A stretch of DNA of 40,371 nucleotides from Ignavibacteria bacterium GWF2_33_9 (GTDB taxonomy: Bacteria > Bacteroidota > Ignavibacteria > Kapaibacteriales > UBA2268): positions 1 through 40,371 of the forward strand of contig MHAC01000011.1 in assembly GCA_001804565.1 (NCBI GenBank). Direction: 5' to 3'. A program made the translations under genes and the position numbers. The notes under the pieces were generated by a model, which saw only the letters and a list, made by a program, of their open reading frames with translations, was not told where the DNA came from and did not search any database. Below are positions 7,901 through 18,199 of the stretch, piece by piece. Each line of letters starts with the position of its first letter. The first letter of the stretch is position 1.

Positions 7901-8000
7901 AAAATTATTTTTTAATTTGATTATTTATTTCCTTTCCAAAAAAACGAAAACGTAAATTAAGTATTATAAAATTAATATTCTTAATTAATTAAGATTCAGA

Positions 8001-9956
8001 TTACAATTCTTCAAGTTCATTACTTTTCTGTTCCAAATTCCGATTTTCATCATCCCAAACTGAATATGTTTTTTCCAGCGAGGATTTCAAATCATCATAT
8101 TCTTTTTGAGATTTAAGATATACTTTAGTATCATTGTAAAAATCAGGATTTGCAAATTGTTCTTCCAACTCGGCAATTCGTGTTTCGTACTTTTCGATAT
8201 CCGCTTCGTATTTACTTATCATTTTCTTGCATCTTTCAATTTCACGGTTCAGATTTTTTCGGATTTCATAAAGATTTTGTTTCGGTTCTTTTGTAGCATC
8301 TTCAATTGCAAAATTTTGCTCCGGCATCGGACTTGATGCAGCAATCTGATTATTATTTTTCAGCAAATATTCATCAATGTCGCCAAGAGTAACTTGCAGT
8401 CCTTTATCTCTCACTTCCCAAACCTGTTCAGTGAGTCCCTGCAAAAATTCCCTGTCGTGGGAAACAACAATTAAAGTGCCTTCATAATTTAGAAGTGCAT
8501 CTTTAAGTACTGCTTTGGAATATACATCCAAGTGATTTGTAGGTTCGTCCATAATCAGAAAATTCACAGGTTGTACTACAATTTTGGCGAGAGCTACACG
8601 TGACTTTTCGCCACCGGAAAGTACTTTGATTTTCTTGAATACATCATCACCGTGGAATAGGAATGCACCCAAAATAGTGCGGACCTGCATCTGAGTTTTC
8701 CCAACTGCAACCCGTTCTACTTCTTGCAAAATGTCATTCTCAGGATTCAGTTCTTCATATATTAATTGAGAGAAATACTTTATTTTAAGATATGTTCCCG
8801 GATAAAGTTTCCCGTCAAAGGATTCAGTCCCTGCCAAAATTCTGGACAAAGTAGATTTACCTTCACCATTCCTTCCGACAAAAGCAATTTTCTCACCACG
8901 AATAATTTTGAAATTCAAATTTTTTAAAATCAGTTTTTCCCCATAAGATTTGGATAAGTTGATTGCTTCGGAAACAATCAAGCCCGATTTATCGACCGAA
9001 GGAAAACGTAATTCAATAGAACTGCCTTCCGGCATGTCAATTTCAATCCTTTCGATTTTTTGCAATTGTTTAATTCTAGATTGCACCCGTGTTGCCAGAG
9101 TTGCCTTATATCGGAAGCGAGTAACAAATTTTTCGATTTTTTCAATTTCCTTCTGCTGAGCTTTATAGGCATTCATTTGCTGTTCTAACTGTTTTGCACG
9201 AAAATCAAGGAAATCGAAATATGGTAGTTTATAATCGTATATTTGATTATTCGAAATTTCAATAGTTCGATTCGTCACATTATTCATGAAAGTAGTATCG
9301 TGCGACACTAAAATTACTGAACCGAAGTAATTAACAAGAAATTTTTCCAGCCATAAAAGAGAATCCAAATCCAGGTGATTAGTAGGCTCATCCAGTAAAA
9401 TCAAATCAGGTTTTGCAAGCAGAATTTTTGCAAGTTCTATCCTCATTCTCCAGCCTCCGCTCAAAGTATGAACCGAACGATAAAATTCTTCACGTGCAAA
9501 ACCAAGACCTACGAGAGTCCTTTCGATTTCAGCTTCAATGGAATTTCCGCCAAGCAAATCGAATCGGTAATGCAATTCCTCAAGTTTCTCCAAATCTCCA
9601 TACATTTTTTCATGATTTTCATGATTTGCGGAAATTTGCACTTTATGTTCTAATTCTTCAATTTTTTTTAATATTGCTTCAATTTCTTTGAGTGATGTGC
9701 GAACTTCATCGAAAACTGAATTATCGCTTTGTATGTCCATTTCCTGTTGAAGAAATCCTATTTTATAATCTTTTGGGAATGAGACATTCCCTTCATCACT
9801 AGGAAATTGACCATTAATAACTTTCAACAAAGTTGTCTTTCCGCTTCCGTTACGGCCAATTAAACCAACACGTTCACCACGACCAACAGAAAAACTCACA
9901 TTGGAAAATAAGGGATTACCCCCAAATAAAATACCTAAATTATTTACGTTTAACAT
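8001..9956 (-). CDS. ABC-F family ATPase (Uup/Ettα-like translation factor)
   Basis: 651 residues with two ABC ATPase domains in one chain and no membrane segments, the mark of ABC-F proteins, which act on ribosomes and not in transport. First domain: Walker A GRNGSGKTT (34-42), signature LSGGWR (165-170), Walker B LILLDEPTNHLD (185-196). Second domain: GRNGEGKST, LSGGEKSRVALAKI and FLIMDEPTNHLD. The domains are joined by the long charged helical linker typical of the family. The C-terminal ~90 residues (from about 560) are Glu/Lys-rich and predicted coiled coil, as in Uup. Its start overlaps the upstream MFS stop by one base (TGATG), so the two are translationally coupled. Which ABC-F subfamily it belongs to, and whether it protects against antibiotics, cannot be told from the sequence. 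Confidence 0.92.
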   Translation of the reverse strand: MLNVNNLGILFGGNPLFSNVSFSVGRGERVGLIGRNGSGKTTLLKVINGQFPSDEGNVSFPKDYKIGFLQQEMDIQSDNSVFDEVRTSLKEIEAILKKIEELEHKVQISANHENHEKMYGDLEKLEELHYRFDLLGGNSIEAEIERTLVGLGFAREEFYRSVHTLSGGWRMRIELAKILLAKPDLILLDEPTNHLDLDSLLWLEKFLVNYFGSVILVSHDTTFMNNVTNRTIEISNNQIYDYKLPYFDFLDFRAKQLEQQMNAYKAQQKEIEKIEKFVTRFRYKATLATRVQSRIKQLQKIERIEIDMPEGSSIELRFPSVDKSGLIVSEAINLSKSYGEKLILKNLNFKIIRGEKIAFVGRNGEGKSTLSRILAGTESFDGKLYPGTYLKIKYFSQLIYEELNPENDILQEVERVAVGKTQMQVRTILGAFLFHGDDVFKKIKVLSGGEKSRVALAKIVVQPVNFLIMDEPTNHLDVYSKAVLKDALLNYEGTLIVVSHDREFLQGLTEQVWEVRDKGLQVTLGDIDEYLLKNNNQIAASSPMPEQNFAIEDATKEPKQNLYEIRKNLNREIERCKKMISKYEADIEKYETRIAELEEQFANPDFYNDTKVYLKSQKEYDDLKSSLEKTYSVWDDENRNLEQKSNELEEL

Positions 9957-11140
9957 CAGTCAAGCTTCGTTTGTTTGACAAATAAACTTACAGAAATTAT
10001 TCCCACTCCTGCAAAAATTATCCCGAAGTAGAAAACCGGATACATCCCTAAAGACTTGAAAATTAAGCCGAATACGAATGGTGCCGCTGTCTGTCCGAGC
10101 AAGGAAGTTGCACGATTGAGCGACATAAATCCGGCAAGATTCTCTTTTGGAACCAGTGTTGAAAGCAATGAGATATAACTCGGAATATTTACTCCATGCC
10201 CGATTCCATAAATAGCGGAGGAAATGAAGAAAAAGTACGGATTTTTGAAAATTATGAATGTAGCTATCGAAATCAAATAAAGTGAGAAAGCAAGAATTAC
10301 TAATTGCTTTTGCGATAAAAACTTAAGCCATTTTTTTAGTTGTGAGGAAGAAATTGCCGCAAAAATGGACATCGTGGAAATTTGCAGACCAATAAATATC
10401 GGATATTTAATTCCCAAGTCACTTATTAAAAAAGGTAAAAATGAAATTAAAGTTCCGAAAAGCACAAAGAAAGTAAGGAATGAAACCAGAAATATGCTTA
10501 AAATATGTCTATTTTTCAAACTATCCTTAAGAGTACGCAAATTATCGGCTAATGAACTTCTTTTTAAATTGGATTTATCTTCTTTTAAAAATATAAGAAC
10601 AATTAAAAAAGCAATCAAACCAAGAGCAGGCATGAGGAATGGAAAATTCCAGCCGATTCCGGCAAGCATACCACCCAGAAATGGATAAAGAGCTGTGCTT
10701 ATATTAAGGACTGTGCCATTGTAGCCCAACGCAATGGCTCTCTCCTTGCCCTGATAATAATCGCTAATGAGAGTAACGTTCATTGCACCTAGCGAAGCCG
10801 CTCCAACTCCTTGTAGGAAAATCATTACCAGCAAATAATTGAAATCATTCACAAAGAAAATAGAAAAGCCGGCTATTGAAAAAAGAAGCAGGGAAGGTAA
10901 AATAACACTTTTGCGACCATAACGGTCGGCAAGAACACCAAAGATGGGAGCAAGAAAAAGTCCCGGCAGCGTGAAAAGCGTTGGTATTAAAGCAACTTTA
11001 TCGGGTGTAACGCCAAAATGCAAAGCAATCTTAGGAAAAGCAGACATATAACCGGCAATTCCCATCACTGCAATTGTCGTTATAGCAAAAACCTGCCAAA
11101 TTCTAATATCTTTCAGAGTTGAGGACTTTGGAATGTTCAT
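9956..11140 (-). CDS. Major facilitator superfamily transporter
   Basis: 394 residues with about twelve hydrophobic segments and the MFS loop motif GVLADRYGRKSVIL between the second and third segments, which fits a drug/H+ antiporter-type exporter. The start overlaps the menA stop by four bases (ATGA at 11137-11140), and its own stop overlaps the ABC-F start by one base, so the three genes form a tight operon. The substrate is unknown. Linkage to an ABC-F gene raises the possibility of a resistance function, but this is only inference from position. Confidence 0.87.
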   Translation of the reverse strand: MNIPKSSTLKDIRIWQVFAITTIAVMGIAGYMSAFPKIALHFGVTPDKVALIPTLFTLPGLFLAPIFGVLADRYGRKSVILPSLLLFSIAGFSIFFVNDFNYLLVMIFLQGVGAASLGAMNVTLISDYYQGKERAIALGYNGTVLNISTALYPFLGGMLAGIGWNFPFLMPALGLIAFLIVLIFLKEDKSNLKRSSLADNLRTLKDSLKNRHILSIFLVSFLTFFVLFGTLISFLPFLISDLGIKYPIFIGLQISTMSIFAAISSSQLKKWLKFLSQKQLVILAFSLYLISIATFIIFKNPYFFFISSAIYGIGHGVNIPSYISLLSTLVPKENLAGFMSLNRATSLLGQTAAPFVFGLIFKSLGMYPVFYFGIIFAGVGIISVSLFVKQTKLD

Positions 11141-12021
11141 AGAATTTTCATAAAGATAAATGTAAGTGAAGTAAGAAGTCCATTGAGAATCAGCAAAATC
11201 CCATTTAAAGCAAGCAATTTATTAAGTTCTTTTCCCTGATATTTGTCAATGTACTTGCTCAGTCTTCCGTAAAGCGGTACCGCAATTAACGGAATAAAAA
11301 ACAGAAAATTTTGATAAGTCAAAACCATGAAAATTGGTACAAGTAGTGCGGCAGTAACCAAAAAATTAAATAATTTTACTGATTTTTCTTTACCGAGTCT
11401 TACTTCCAAAGTCATCTTCCCTACTTGACTGTCATTTTCAATATCACGGATATTATTCACCATCAGTAGTGTTGTGGAGAGAAGTCCGGGCATAAAACTT
11501 GCGTAAACTCCAATCTGACTTATTTCATTAGTAAATGCGAAAATTGTTCCATTAGTGGCAACCAACCCAAAAAAGATAAACACGAATGGTTCAGCAAGTC
11601 CTTTGGATGAAAGAGGATAAGGTCCGCCGGTATAAGCCCAGGCGAAAAGCATACTTAAAATACCTGCAGGCATCAACCACCAGGAAGTCATCGAACAAAC
11701 CCAAAGGCCAATCATAAAGGTAAGAAACATAATCAGGATGGAAGCTGTTTTCATTTGACTGAGCGAAATTGCACCGGTGAAGAGAGACTTTTTTGGTCCG
11801 ATACGGTTAATATTATCCACTCCATTCTTGAAATCGTAAATATCATTTATAAAATTTGTGCTAATTTGCACAAGGAGTGAAATCAGGCAAATCAGACCAA
11901 AAATCAACCAGTCGAATTTGCCGAGATAATACGAATAGGAACTGCCGATGAAAACAGGTGCCAGACTAGCCGGCAATGTTTTCGGGCGTGTTGAATGTAT
12001 CCAGGCTCTCAGATTGCTCAT
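11137..12021 (-). CDS. menA: 1,4-dihydroxy-2-naphthoate polyprenyltransferase
   Basis: An integral membrane prenyltransferase of the UbiA family that attaches the polyprenyl tail to dihydroxynaphthoate in menaquinone synthesis. The first Asp-rich motif is NDIYDFKNGVD (from residue 59) and the second is DIENDSQVGKMTLEVRLG; both bind the prenyl diphosphate through magnesium. The N-terminal MSNLRAWIHSTRPKTLPASLAP is typical of MenA. I chose the ATG at 12019-12021, because the upstream alternative at 12060 would add 13 polar residues (MNLLILQNKNKNN) not expected in the family. No Shine-Dalgarno is visible. It heads the menA-MFS-ABC-F operon and diverges from gyrA. Menaquinone from this pathway would serve the succinate dehydrogenase encoded further right. 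Confidence 0.9.
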   Translation of the reverse strand: MSNLRAWIHSTRPKTLPASLAPVFIGSSYSYYLGKFDWLIFGLICLISLLVQISTNFINDIYDFKNGVDNINRIGPKKSLFTGAISLSQMKTASILIMFLTFMIGLWVCSMTSWWLMPAGILSMLFAWAYTGGPYPLSSKGLAEPFVFIFFGLVATNGTIFAFTNEISQIGVYASFMPGLLSTTLLMVNNIRDIENDSQVGKMTLEVRLGKEKSVKLFNFLVTAALLVPIFMVLTYQNFLFFIPLIAVPLYGRLSKYIDKYQGKELNKLLALNGILLILNGLLTSLTFIFMKIL

Positions 12022-12183
12022 ATTGTTTTTATTTTTATTTTGCAAAATTAATAAATTCAAAGAGATTTGCTTATTTTTACCACGAATAATAAATTTGGTT
12101 CATTATAATAATATGTTAATAACTTTTCTAAGAAAATTAAAAGGAATCTGCAATTTTCACATTAATAATCCACCAAAAATGAG

Positions 12184-12191
12184 TAATTTTG
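12184..12191 (+). promoter_or_regulatory. Possible Bacteroidetes-type -7 element of gyrA
   Basis: TAATTTTG fits the Bacteroidetes consensus TAnnTTTG and lies 30 bases before the gyrA start. A matching TTTG-type upstream element is not clear (only TTTTC near 12154), so the call is weak. Confidence 0.3.
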
Positions 12192-12220
12192 TAAGTTATA
12201 ATAATTAAAGTTAGAATAAA

Positions 12221-14731
12221 ATGTCCTTATTAGATATCAATCGAATTATACCAACCGTATTAGAAGATGAAATGCAAAGTTCATATCTTGATTATGCGAT
12301 GAGTGTAATTGTGAGCCGTGCTCTACCGGATGTACGTGACGGACTCAAACCGGTACACCGCAGAATTCTCTTTGCAATGCAGGATATGGGTTTACATCAT
12401 AATCGTCCATATAAGAAATCTGCAAGACTTGTGGGTGAAGTTTTGGGTAAGTATCACCCCCATGGCGACTCATCTGTTTATGATGCAATGGTGCGTTTAG
12501 CTCAACCATGGTCAATGCGTTACCGCTTGGTAGATGGTCAGGGTAACTATGGTTCTATCGACGGTGACAGCCCCGCAGCAATGCGTTATACCGAAACACG
12601 TATGTCCACTTTGGCTTCTTATTTGCTGAAAGATATTGATAAAAACACAGTAGATTTCCAGTCTAATTTTGATGAATCTCTCAAAGAACCAAAGGTTTTA
12701 CCGAGTGTTTTCCCAAATCTTTTGGTTAATGGTGCAAGTGGTATTGCCGTCGGTATGGCAACAAATATTCCACCTCACAATCTTACTGAAATCATTGATG
12801 GTTTGCAATTACTTATCAAAAATCCTGATATTACAATACAGGAATTGATGGAAGTAATCCCTGCTCCAGATTTCCCTACAGGTGCTATTATTTATGGCCA
12901 GAATGGCGTAAACGAATGTTACAATACCGGTAGAGGCAAAATTGTTCTGCGTGCCAAAACTTCAATGCACGAAGCTAAGAACGGAAAGGCAAAAATTATA
13001 ATCCATGAATTACCTTACCAGGTTGTAAAGAAATCTCTAATTGAAAAAATTGCTGATTTAGTTAAAGGAAAAGTAATTGAAGAAATTTCCGATATCAGAG
13101 ATGAATCTGACCGTAGAGAAATGGTTCGTGTAGTTTTGGAATTGAAACGTGATGCTGTTCCCGAAGTTGTGTTGAATAAACTATTCCAGCACACACAAAT
13201 GCAGGTAACATTCGGTGCTATTATGCTTGCGCTTGTCAATGGTGAGCCGAAAGAGCTAAATTTGAAGGAATTGATGCAATATTTCATTCTGCACAGGAAT
13301 GAAGTAATTATTCGCAGGACAAAATACGATCTTGACCTTGCTGAAAAACGTGCTCATATTTTGGAAGGCTATATTATTGCATTGGATAATTTGGATGAAG
13401 TAATTAAAACAATCCGTTCATCTGCTAATCCCGGAATTGCTTCCGAACAGTTACAAAGCAAATTTGGAATGAGTGAAGTTCAGGCAAAAGCAGTACTTGA
13501 CTTGCGTTTGCATAGACTCACTGCTCTCGAAAGAGACAAAATCATGGGTGAATATCGTGAAATTCTTAAAATGATTGAACAATATCAAACAATTTTAGCA
13601 AGTCCTGAATTGCAATTGCAAATCATTTCCGAAGAATTGAATGAAATTAAAAATAAATTTGGTGATGACCGCCGTACTGAAATAGAAATCAATACTTCCG
13701 AAATCAGAATGGAAGATATCATTGCCGATGAAGAAGTTATTGTTACAATTACTCATCGTGGATTTATTAAGCGTACATTGCTCACAACTTACCGCAAACA
13801 GAATAAAGGCGGTCGTGGAGTGAGCGGTGCTGCTACTTCCGAAGATGATTATATTGAAATGGTATTTCAGGCAACAAATCATAATCACCTTATGTTTTTC
13901 ACTGATTTAGGAAGAGCTTACAGCGTGAGAGTATTTGATTTGCCGGAAGGTTCCCGAACTGCAAAAGGACGTGCTATATCGAATGTTATTCCTCTTATGG
14001 AAGAAGAAAAAGTAACTGTAATTTTGCCGGTGAGAGCATACGAAGAAGGCAATTATATCTTTATGTGCACCAGATATGGCACAGTAAAGAAAACAGATAT
14101 GACTGATTTTGCAAAAATACGTTCCACCGGTATTATCGCTCTTAATTTGAATGATGACGATAAACTTGTTGCCGCAAGAATTACAAATGGAGAAAATGAA
14201 ATATTAATAGCTTCCCGAAAAGGACAGGCTTGCCACTTCAAAGAATCAGATGTTCGCCCGATGGGCAGAACAGCTGCAGGCGTTCGTGGTATCCGTCTCG
14301 CTCCTGATGATTATGTTGTTTCGATGGTTGCAGTGAATGACCCAATGGAACAAATTTTGGTTGTTGCAGATAAAGGTTACGGCAAACGCACTCATGTGAA
14401 TCAGTTCCGTATGACAAATCGTGGTTCCAAAGGTGTAATTTCGATGAAAACAACGAATAAGACTGGAAATGTTATAAATATTCTCACAGTTAGAGAAACA
14501 GATGAAATCGTTGTGATGACTCAAAATGCTGTAATAATTCGCCAGGCAGTGAATAGAATCAGCTTGTTAAGCAGAAATACTCAGGGAGTAAGACTTATCA
14601 GACTTGATACCGGCGACAGTATTGCCGATTTGACAGTTATTCCGAGAGAGGAAGTACTCTTACTCGAAGAAGGTGATGAAACAATTGAAACAACAACAGA
14701 AGAACCAACAATTTTCGATCAGGAAAATTAA
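12221..14731 (+). CDS. gyrA: DNA gyrase subunit A
   Basis: 836 residues; the breakage-reunion subunit of the topoisomerase that introduces negative supercoils. The catalytic tyrosine is Tyr123 in [10 protein letters not shown]. The quinolone-resistance region reads [12 protein letters not shown], with Ser84 and Asp88 at the positions of E. coli Ser83 and Asp87, the wild-type state. The C-terminal pinwheel contains a GyrA box, QNKGGRG, at residues 527-533, which separates GyrA from ParC. An acidic tail ([21 protein letters not shown]) ends the protein. The gene is divergent from menA and followed 33 bases later by a TonB-receptor-like gene on the same strand. There is no Shine-Dalgarno, which is common in this phylum. 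Confidence 0.97.
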   Translation: MSLLDINRIIPTVLEDEMQSSYLDYAMSVIVSRALPDVRDGLKPVHRRILFAMQDMGLHHNRPYKKSARLVGEVLGKYHPHGDSSVYDAMVRLAQPWSMRYRLVDGQGNYGSIDGDSPAAMRYTETRMSTLASYLLKDIDKNTVDFQSNFDESLKEPKVLPSVFPNLLVNGASGIAVGMATNIPPHNLTEIIDGLQLLIKNPDITIQELMEVIPAPDFPTGAIIYGQNGVNECYNTGRGKIVLRAKTSMHEAKNGKAKIIIHELPYQVVKKSLIEKIADLVKGKVIEEISDIRDESDRREMVRVVLELKRDAVPEVVLNKLFQHTQMQVTFGAIMLALVNGEPKELNLKELMQYFILHRNEVIIRRTKYDLDLAEKRAHILEGYIIALDNLDEVIKTIRSSANPGIASEQLQSKFGMSEVQAKAVLDLRLHRLTALERDKIMGEYREILKMIEQYQTILASPELQLQIISEELNEIKNKFGDDRRTEIEINTSEIRMEDIIADEEVIVTITHRGFIKRTLLTTYRKQNKGGRGVSGAATSEDDYIEMVFQATNHNHLMFFTDLGRAYSVRVFDLPEGSRTAKGRAISNVIPLMEEEKVTVILPVRAYEEGNYIFMCTRYGTVKKTDMTDFAKIRSTGIIALNLNDDDKLVAARITNGENEILIASRKGQACHFKESDVRPMGRTAAGVRGIRLAPDDYVVSMVAVNDPMEQILVVADKGYGKRTHVNQFRMTNRGSKGVISMKTTNKTGNVINILTVRETDEIVVMTQNAVIIRQAVNRISLLSRNTQGVRLIRLDTGDSIADLTVIPREEVLLLEEGDETIETTTEEPTIFDQEN

Positions 14732-14764
14732 TTTTTTTCAGAAAATTTATCTGTTGATTAATAT

Positions 14765-16762
14765 ATGAGATTCAGGATTAATATTTCAAAAATAAAATTA
14801 ACTTTTGCAATGTTAATCCTGTTTTCGTTTCCTGTAACTGCTTTAACACAAAACAGATTAACTACCGAAGATCAGAGAAAATTAATTGAAGAAGAATTAA
14901 ACGAAAATGCTCCGCAGGATACTACCCAATTTGTAATGGATACTGTCGGGCTAACCAAACCGTTGAAAAATCATACACGAATTCTGTTGAATGACAATTC
15001 TCCTTATAAATTTATCAGTAAGCGGGATATTAATTACAAATCATATTATACATTTTACGAAATATTCAAATCGGAAAGAATAGGTTATCCACTTTCTTTA
15101 GGATTTCCGGGGATGAATAATTCATTCTCTGCGGTAGGCAATTTCTCTGCAAGTTCAAATCTGAGATTAGCAGGAAATTCCGCAAATGATTTTGAAACAG
15201 GTATTGCAAATTTGAGTATAATTCCTGTGGAATATTTCGAATCTGCTGAAATTTTCCTTGGCTCTGATGCTGTTATTTTTGGGGATAATTCCACAGGTAC
15301 TTTGGTGAATATTCAGGAAGTAAATCATAATACATATTTGCCCTACACAAAGTTATGGTATTCTCAAGGACCAAATGAATTAATTGCGGCTGATGGTTCT
15401 TATTCACAGAATTTTGCAAAGAATTTCAATTTGGATTTAGGATTCAGAAGTTTAAATAGTCCCGGTAGATTTACTAATCAAGCACTTCATTCATGGAATT
15501 TAAGAGCTAAATTTCGCTGGAATCCGACTGATTTGACAACAATTTCCTTTTCGGAAAATTATACCGACTATGGTGTTGGTGAAAATGGCGGTAATAATCC
15601 TGAAAAAGGAAATATATATGACTTAATCGAAAGTCAACCTTATTTTTCTGCAGAAAATTCCAGACTTTTCCGACATAATATGCAGTTGAATTTCAGCACT
15701 TTCCTGGATTCTACTCGTCATTTTGGAATTACTTCCTCGAATTCTTTCAATTACTCAATGAAAGAATTTAAGGATGGGAATAATATTTTTTTCGGAACAA
15801 TCGATTCAATTTCCTATTTTGAATATGATACTTACTCTTTTTCCAATAAAACGCAGATTGAAACAGACTATAAAGCAGTTGGACTCACCGCAGGAGAAGA
15901 AATCTCCTACAATAAAATTCTGCCTAACCCATTTTTAAAAAGTGATAGTTACTTTAATTTTGCACTTTTTGCTCAGGCAAAAATGAATTTGTTTGATTAT
16001 GTGGAACTCAGCGGAGGAGCAAGATATTACAACCGTTTCGGCAATAATGCACTATCTGTTGGAGCAAAAATCAAAATTAATTTCGATACGGCATTTTACT
16101 TTTTCGGTGATATTTCCAAGTCGGACAGATTACCTTCTCTAATGGAAGGAATTGTTTTGAATGCCGAACATCATTATTTGATATTGGCAGGTTTGAATAT
16201 GGACGCCGGAAAATTCTCGCTTGAATTAATGGGATTCATTCGTCAAGTAGATTTGCCAATACTTTTTTCAAGAAATTACGATTCTGCTGCAGGCAATTAC
16301 AGAATATCATTCAATAATGGTTCGAATATGCGCATATTGGGCATAGAGGCCAATTCTAACTTTAATATTGAAAAATTGCATTTTAATTTTTTCGTTAAAA
16401 CATATTTTTCGCAGCTAAATTCTCAAACTGAGAATATTTTGCCAAATCTTTATTCCGGATTAAGAAGTTACTATCAAATCAATGCCGGCAGAAGTGAATT
16501 ACACTTAGGTCTGGAGTATGAAGCAATTATCGGTGGCGGAGGTATGAGTTATTTCCCCGGCTATCAAGCGAATTATTATTTACAGGATGCTGCCGGTTTT
16601 ATGGGGAACGGACTCAATTTATTTGTTGAAGGTAAATTAGGTGAAGCATATCTGAAAGCTGCATTCAACAATGCTTTAGGTCAGGGATATTACTTTTTGC
16701 CCTATTACCCTGAACTTGGAAGCAATTTTAATTTTACTTTTTCATGGGCATTTTTGGATTAA
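14765..16762 (+). CDS. TonB-dependent receptor-like outer-membrane protein
   Basis: 665 residues with a signal peptide (1-29, ending VTALTQ). Residues ~75-190 look like a plug domain (NFSASSNLRLAGNSANDFETGIANLSIIPVEYFESAEIFLGSDAVIFGDNSTGTLVNI), and the rest is a run of aromatic-rich amphipathic strands suited to a barrel, ending in FTFSWAFLD. No clear TonB box or carboxypeptidase-like N-terminal domain is visible, and no SusD gene is near, so it is not a classic SusC. Import of a ligand across the outer membrane is the likely role, but an unlinked barrel with a plug-like domain is also possible. It ends four bases before the preferred start of the MATE gene. Confidence 0.7.
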   Translation: MRFRINISKIKLTFAMLILFSFPVTALTQNRLTTEDQRKLIEEELNENAPQDTTQFVMDTVGLTKPLKNHTRILLNDNSPYKFISKRDINYKSYYTFYEIFKSERIGYPLSLGFPGMNNSFSAVGNFSASSNLRLAGNSANDFETGIANLSIIPVEYFESAEIFLGSDAVIFGDNSTGTLVNIQEVNHNTYLPYTKLWYSQGPNELIAADGSYSQNFAKNFNLDLGFRSLNSPGRFTNQALHSWNLRAKFRWNPTDLTTISFSENYTDYGVGENGGNNPEKGNIYDLIESQPYFSAENSRLFRHNMQLNFSTFLDSTRHFGITSSNSFNYSMKEFKDGNNIFFGTIDSISYFEYDTYSFSNKTQIETDYKAVGLTAGEEISYNKILPNPFLKSDSYFNFALFAQAKMNLFDYVELSGGARYYNRFGNNALSVGAKIKINFDTAFYFFGDISKSDRLPSLMEGIVLNAEHHYLILAGLNMDAGKFSLELMGFIRQVDLPILFSRNYDSAAGNYRISFNNGSNMRILGIEANSNFNIEKLHFNFFVKTYFSQLNSQTENILPNLYSGLRSYYQINAGRSELHLGLEYEAIIGGGGMSYFPGYQANYYLQDAAGFMGNGLNLFVEGKLGEAYLKAAFNNALGQGYYFLPYYPELGSNFNFTFSWAFLD

Positions 16763-16766
16763 CAAA

Positions 16767-18134
16767 TTGGATAAATTACATAAATTTCAGAATGAATCTC
16801 TGTCAAAACTAATAGTACAATATTCTCTCCCTGCTACAATCGGGATGATTGTAAGTTTTTCTTATAATATTATTGATAGAATTTTTGTTGGAAATCAGCT
16901 TGGAGCAGATGCACTCAGCGGTGTTGCTATTCTTTTCCCGATTCAAACCTTAATATTCGGTCTTGCTTTCATGGTCGGAATTGGTGCTAACAGTAATATA
17001 TCTATTCAACTCGGGAAGAAAAAGCTGGACGAAGCAGAAAAATATCTTTCGAATGCTTTGTTTTTGTCAATAATAGTTCCAATACTATTCTTTATTATAA
17101 CAATGCTTTTTTTAAATCCCATTTTGGATTTACTTGGTAGCAGTGGTTCATTCAGAGCATATTCCCATGAATTTCTTTTTTGGGTATCATTTGGTTTTGT
17201 TTCACAATTCATTGCTTTTAGTTTGAATAATATTATTCGTGCTGTTGGTTACCCAAATATTGCAATGTGGACTCAGATTTTTGGTGCAGTATTGAATATA
17301 TTTTTAGATGCTCTTTTCATCTTCAAATTCGGCTGGGGAGTGATGGGAGCAGCAATTGCGACTGATATTTCCTTTACTGTCAGCATGATTTGGGTTCTAA
17401 GTTTCTTCTTTTTCTCAAAGAAAAGTCCACTTAAAATTCATTGGACTAATTTCAAGCCGAAATTGTATTATATAAAAAGTATTATTGCAATTGGTGCACC
17501 ATCTCTTATTACTCAGGTTTCCGGTAGTATTGTTATTTTACTTCTCAATCACTTATTGTTGCAGTATGGCGGTTCTCATGCTATTGCTGTTTTGTCCATT
17601 GCAACAAGTATAGAAGCCTTTATGTTCGTTCCGACAATTGGTCTAAGTATTGGTGTGCGGCCGATAATCGGATATAATTTTGGGGCAAATGAGCTGAAAA
17701 GAGTTCGGAAAGTATTGGAACTTGGTATTGCAATTACCGTTATAATAGGTCTTTTCGGATTTGGCGTGATTCAAATCTTTGCAGCAGACCTTGTGAAATT
17801 ATTCGTACCAAATGATCCAAAAATGCTCGAAATGGGGATTACTGCACTTCGCACTTTCACATTCTTTATTTATATGATTGGTCTGGAAATTATTGCCACA
17901 ACATATTATCAATCGATTGGCAATCCTAAAGTATCACTTGCACTTGCATTGGTACGCCAATTAGTTTTTCTTTTGCCCCTTGCTTACATATTACCTCAAT
18001 TTTACGGTTTGATGGGCATTTGGGTTGCAGGAGCAGGCAGCGAATTAGGTTCTTCCATTTTATCAATCACTTTTTTAGTCCTGGCTTTACGGAAATTAAA
18101 AAGAGATGAAAATCAAGTAGTTGCTATTAAGTAA
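16767..18134 (+). CDS. MATE family multidrug/Na+ efflux transporter
   Basis: About 455 residues with twelve hydrophobic segments and typical MATE features: LIVQYSLPATIGMIVSFSYNIIDRIFVG at the N-terminus, IGANSNISIQLGKK, and the second-half counterpart IGLSIGVRPIIGYNFGA. It would export cationic drugs or metabolites in exchange for Na+ or H+. The frame extends to a TTG at 16716, inside the upstream gene, but the in-frame TTG at 16767 lies four bases after that gene's stop and gives a usual-length N-terminus, so I prefer it. A stem-loop terminator follows at 18150-18176. Translation from TTG is unusual but acceptable; the substrate cannot be inferred. Confidence 0.85.
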   Translation: MDKLHKFQNESLSKLIVQYSLPATIGMIVSFSYNIIDRIFVGNQLGADALSGVAILFPIQTLIFGLAFMVGIGANSNISIQLGKKKLDEAEKYLSNALFLSIIVPILFFIITMLFLNPILDLLGSSGSFRAYSHEFLFWVSFGFVSQFIAFSLNNIIRAVGYPNIAMWTQIFGAVLNIFLDALFIFKFGWGVMGAAIATDISFTVSMIWVLSFFFFSKKSPLKIHWTNFKPKLYYIKSIIAIGAPSLITQVSGSIVILLLNHLLLQYGGSHAIAVLSIATSIEAFMFVPTIGLSIGVRPIIGYNFGANELKRVRKVLELGIAITVIIGLFGFGVIQIFAADLVKLFVPNDPKMLEMGITALRTFTFFIYMIGLEIIATTYYQSIGNPKVSLALALVRQLVFLLPLAYILPQFYGLMGIWVAGAGSELGSSILSITFLVLALRKLKRDENQVVAIK

Positions 18135-18149
18135 CAATCAATTTGAAAA

Positions 18150-18176
18150 AAAAACGCATCCCTGAGATGCGTTTTT
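18150..18176. terminator. Bidirectional intrinsic terminator
   Basis: AAAAACGCATC (18150-18160), loop CCTGA, then GATGCGTTTTT (18166-18176), with additional A residues to the left. It separates the convergent MATE and Omp28-like genes. Confidence 0.9.
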
Positions 18177-18199
18177 CAGTTATATTATTTACTAATAAC

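Noticed and set aside
7980-7993. 14-nt perfect palindrome CTTAATTAATTAAG after the ABC-F gene
   Set aside because: Pure A/T core in an AT-rich gap; easily due to chance, and no loop or U tract makes it a convincing terminator.
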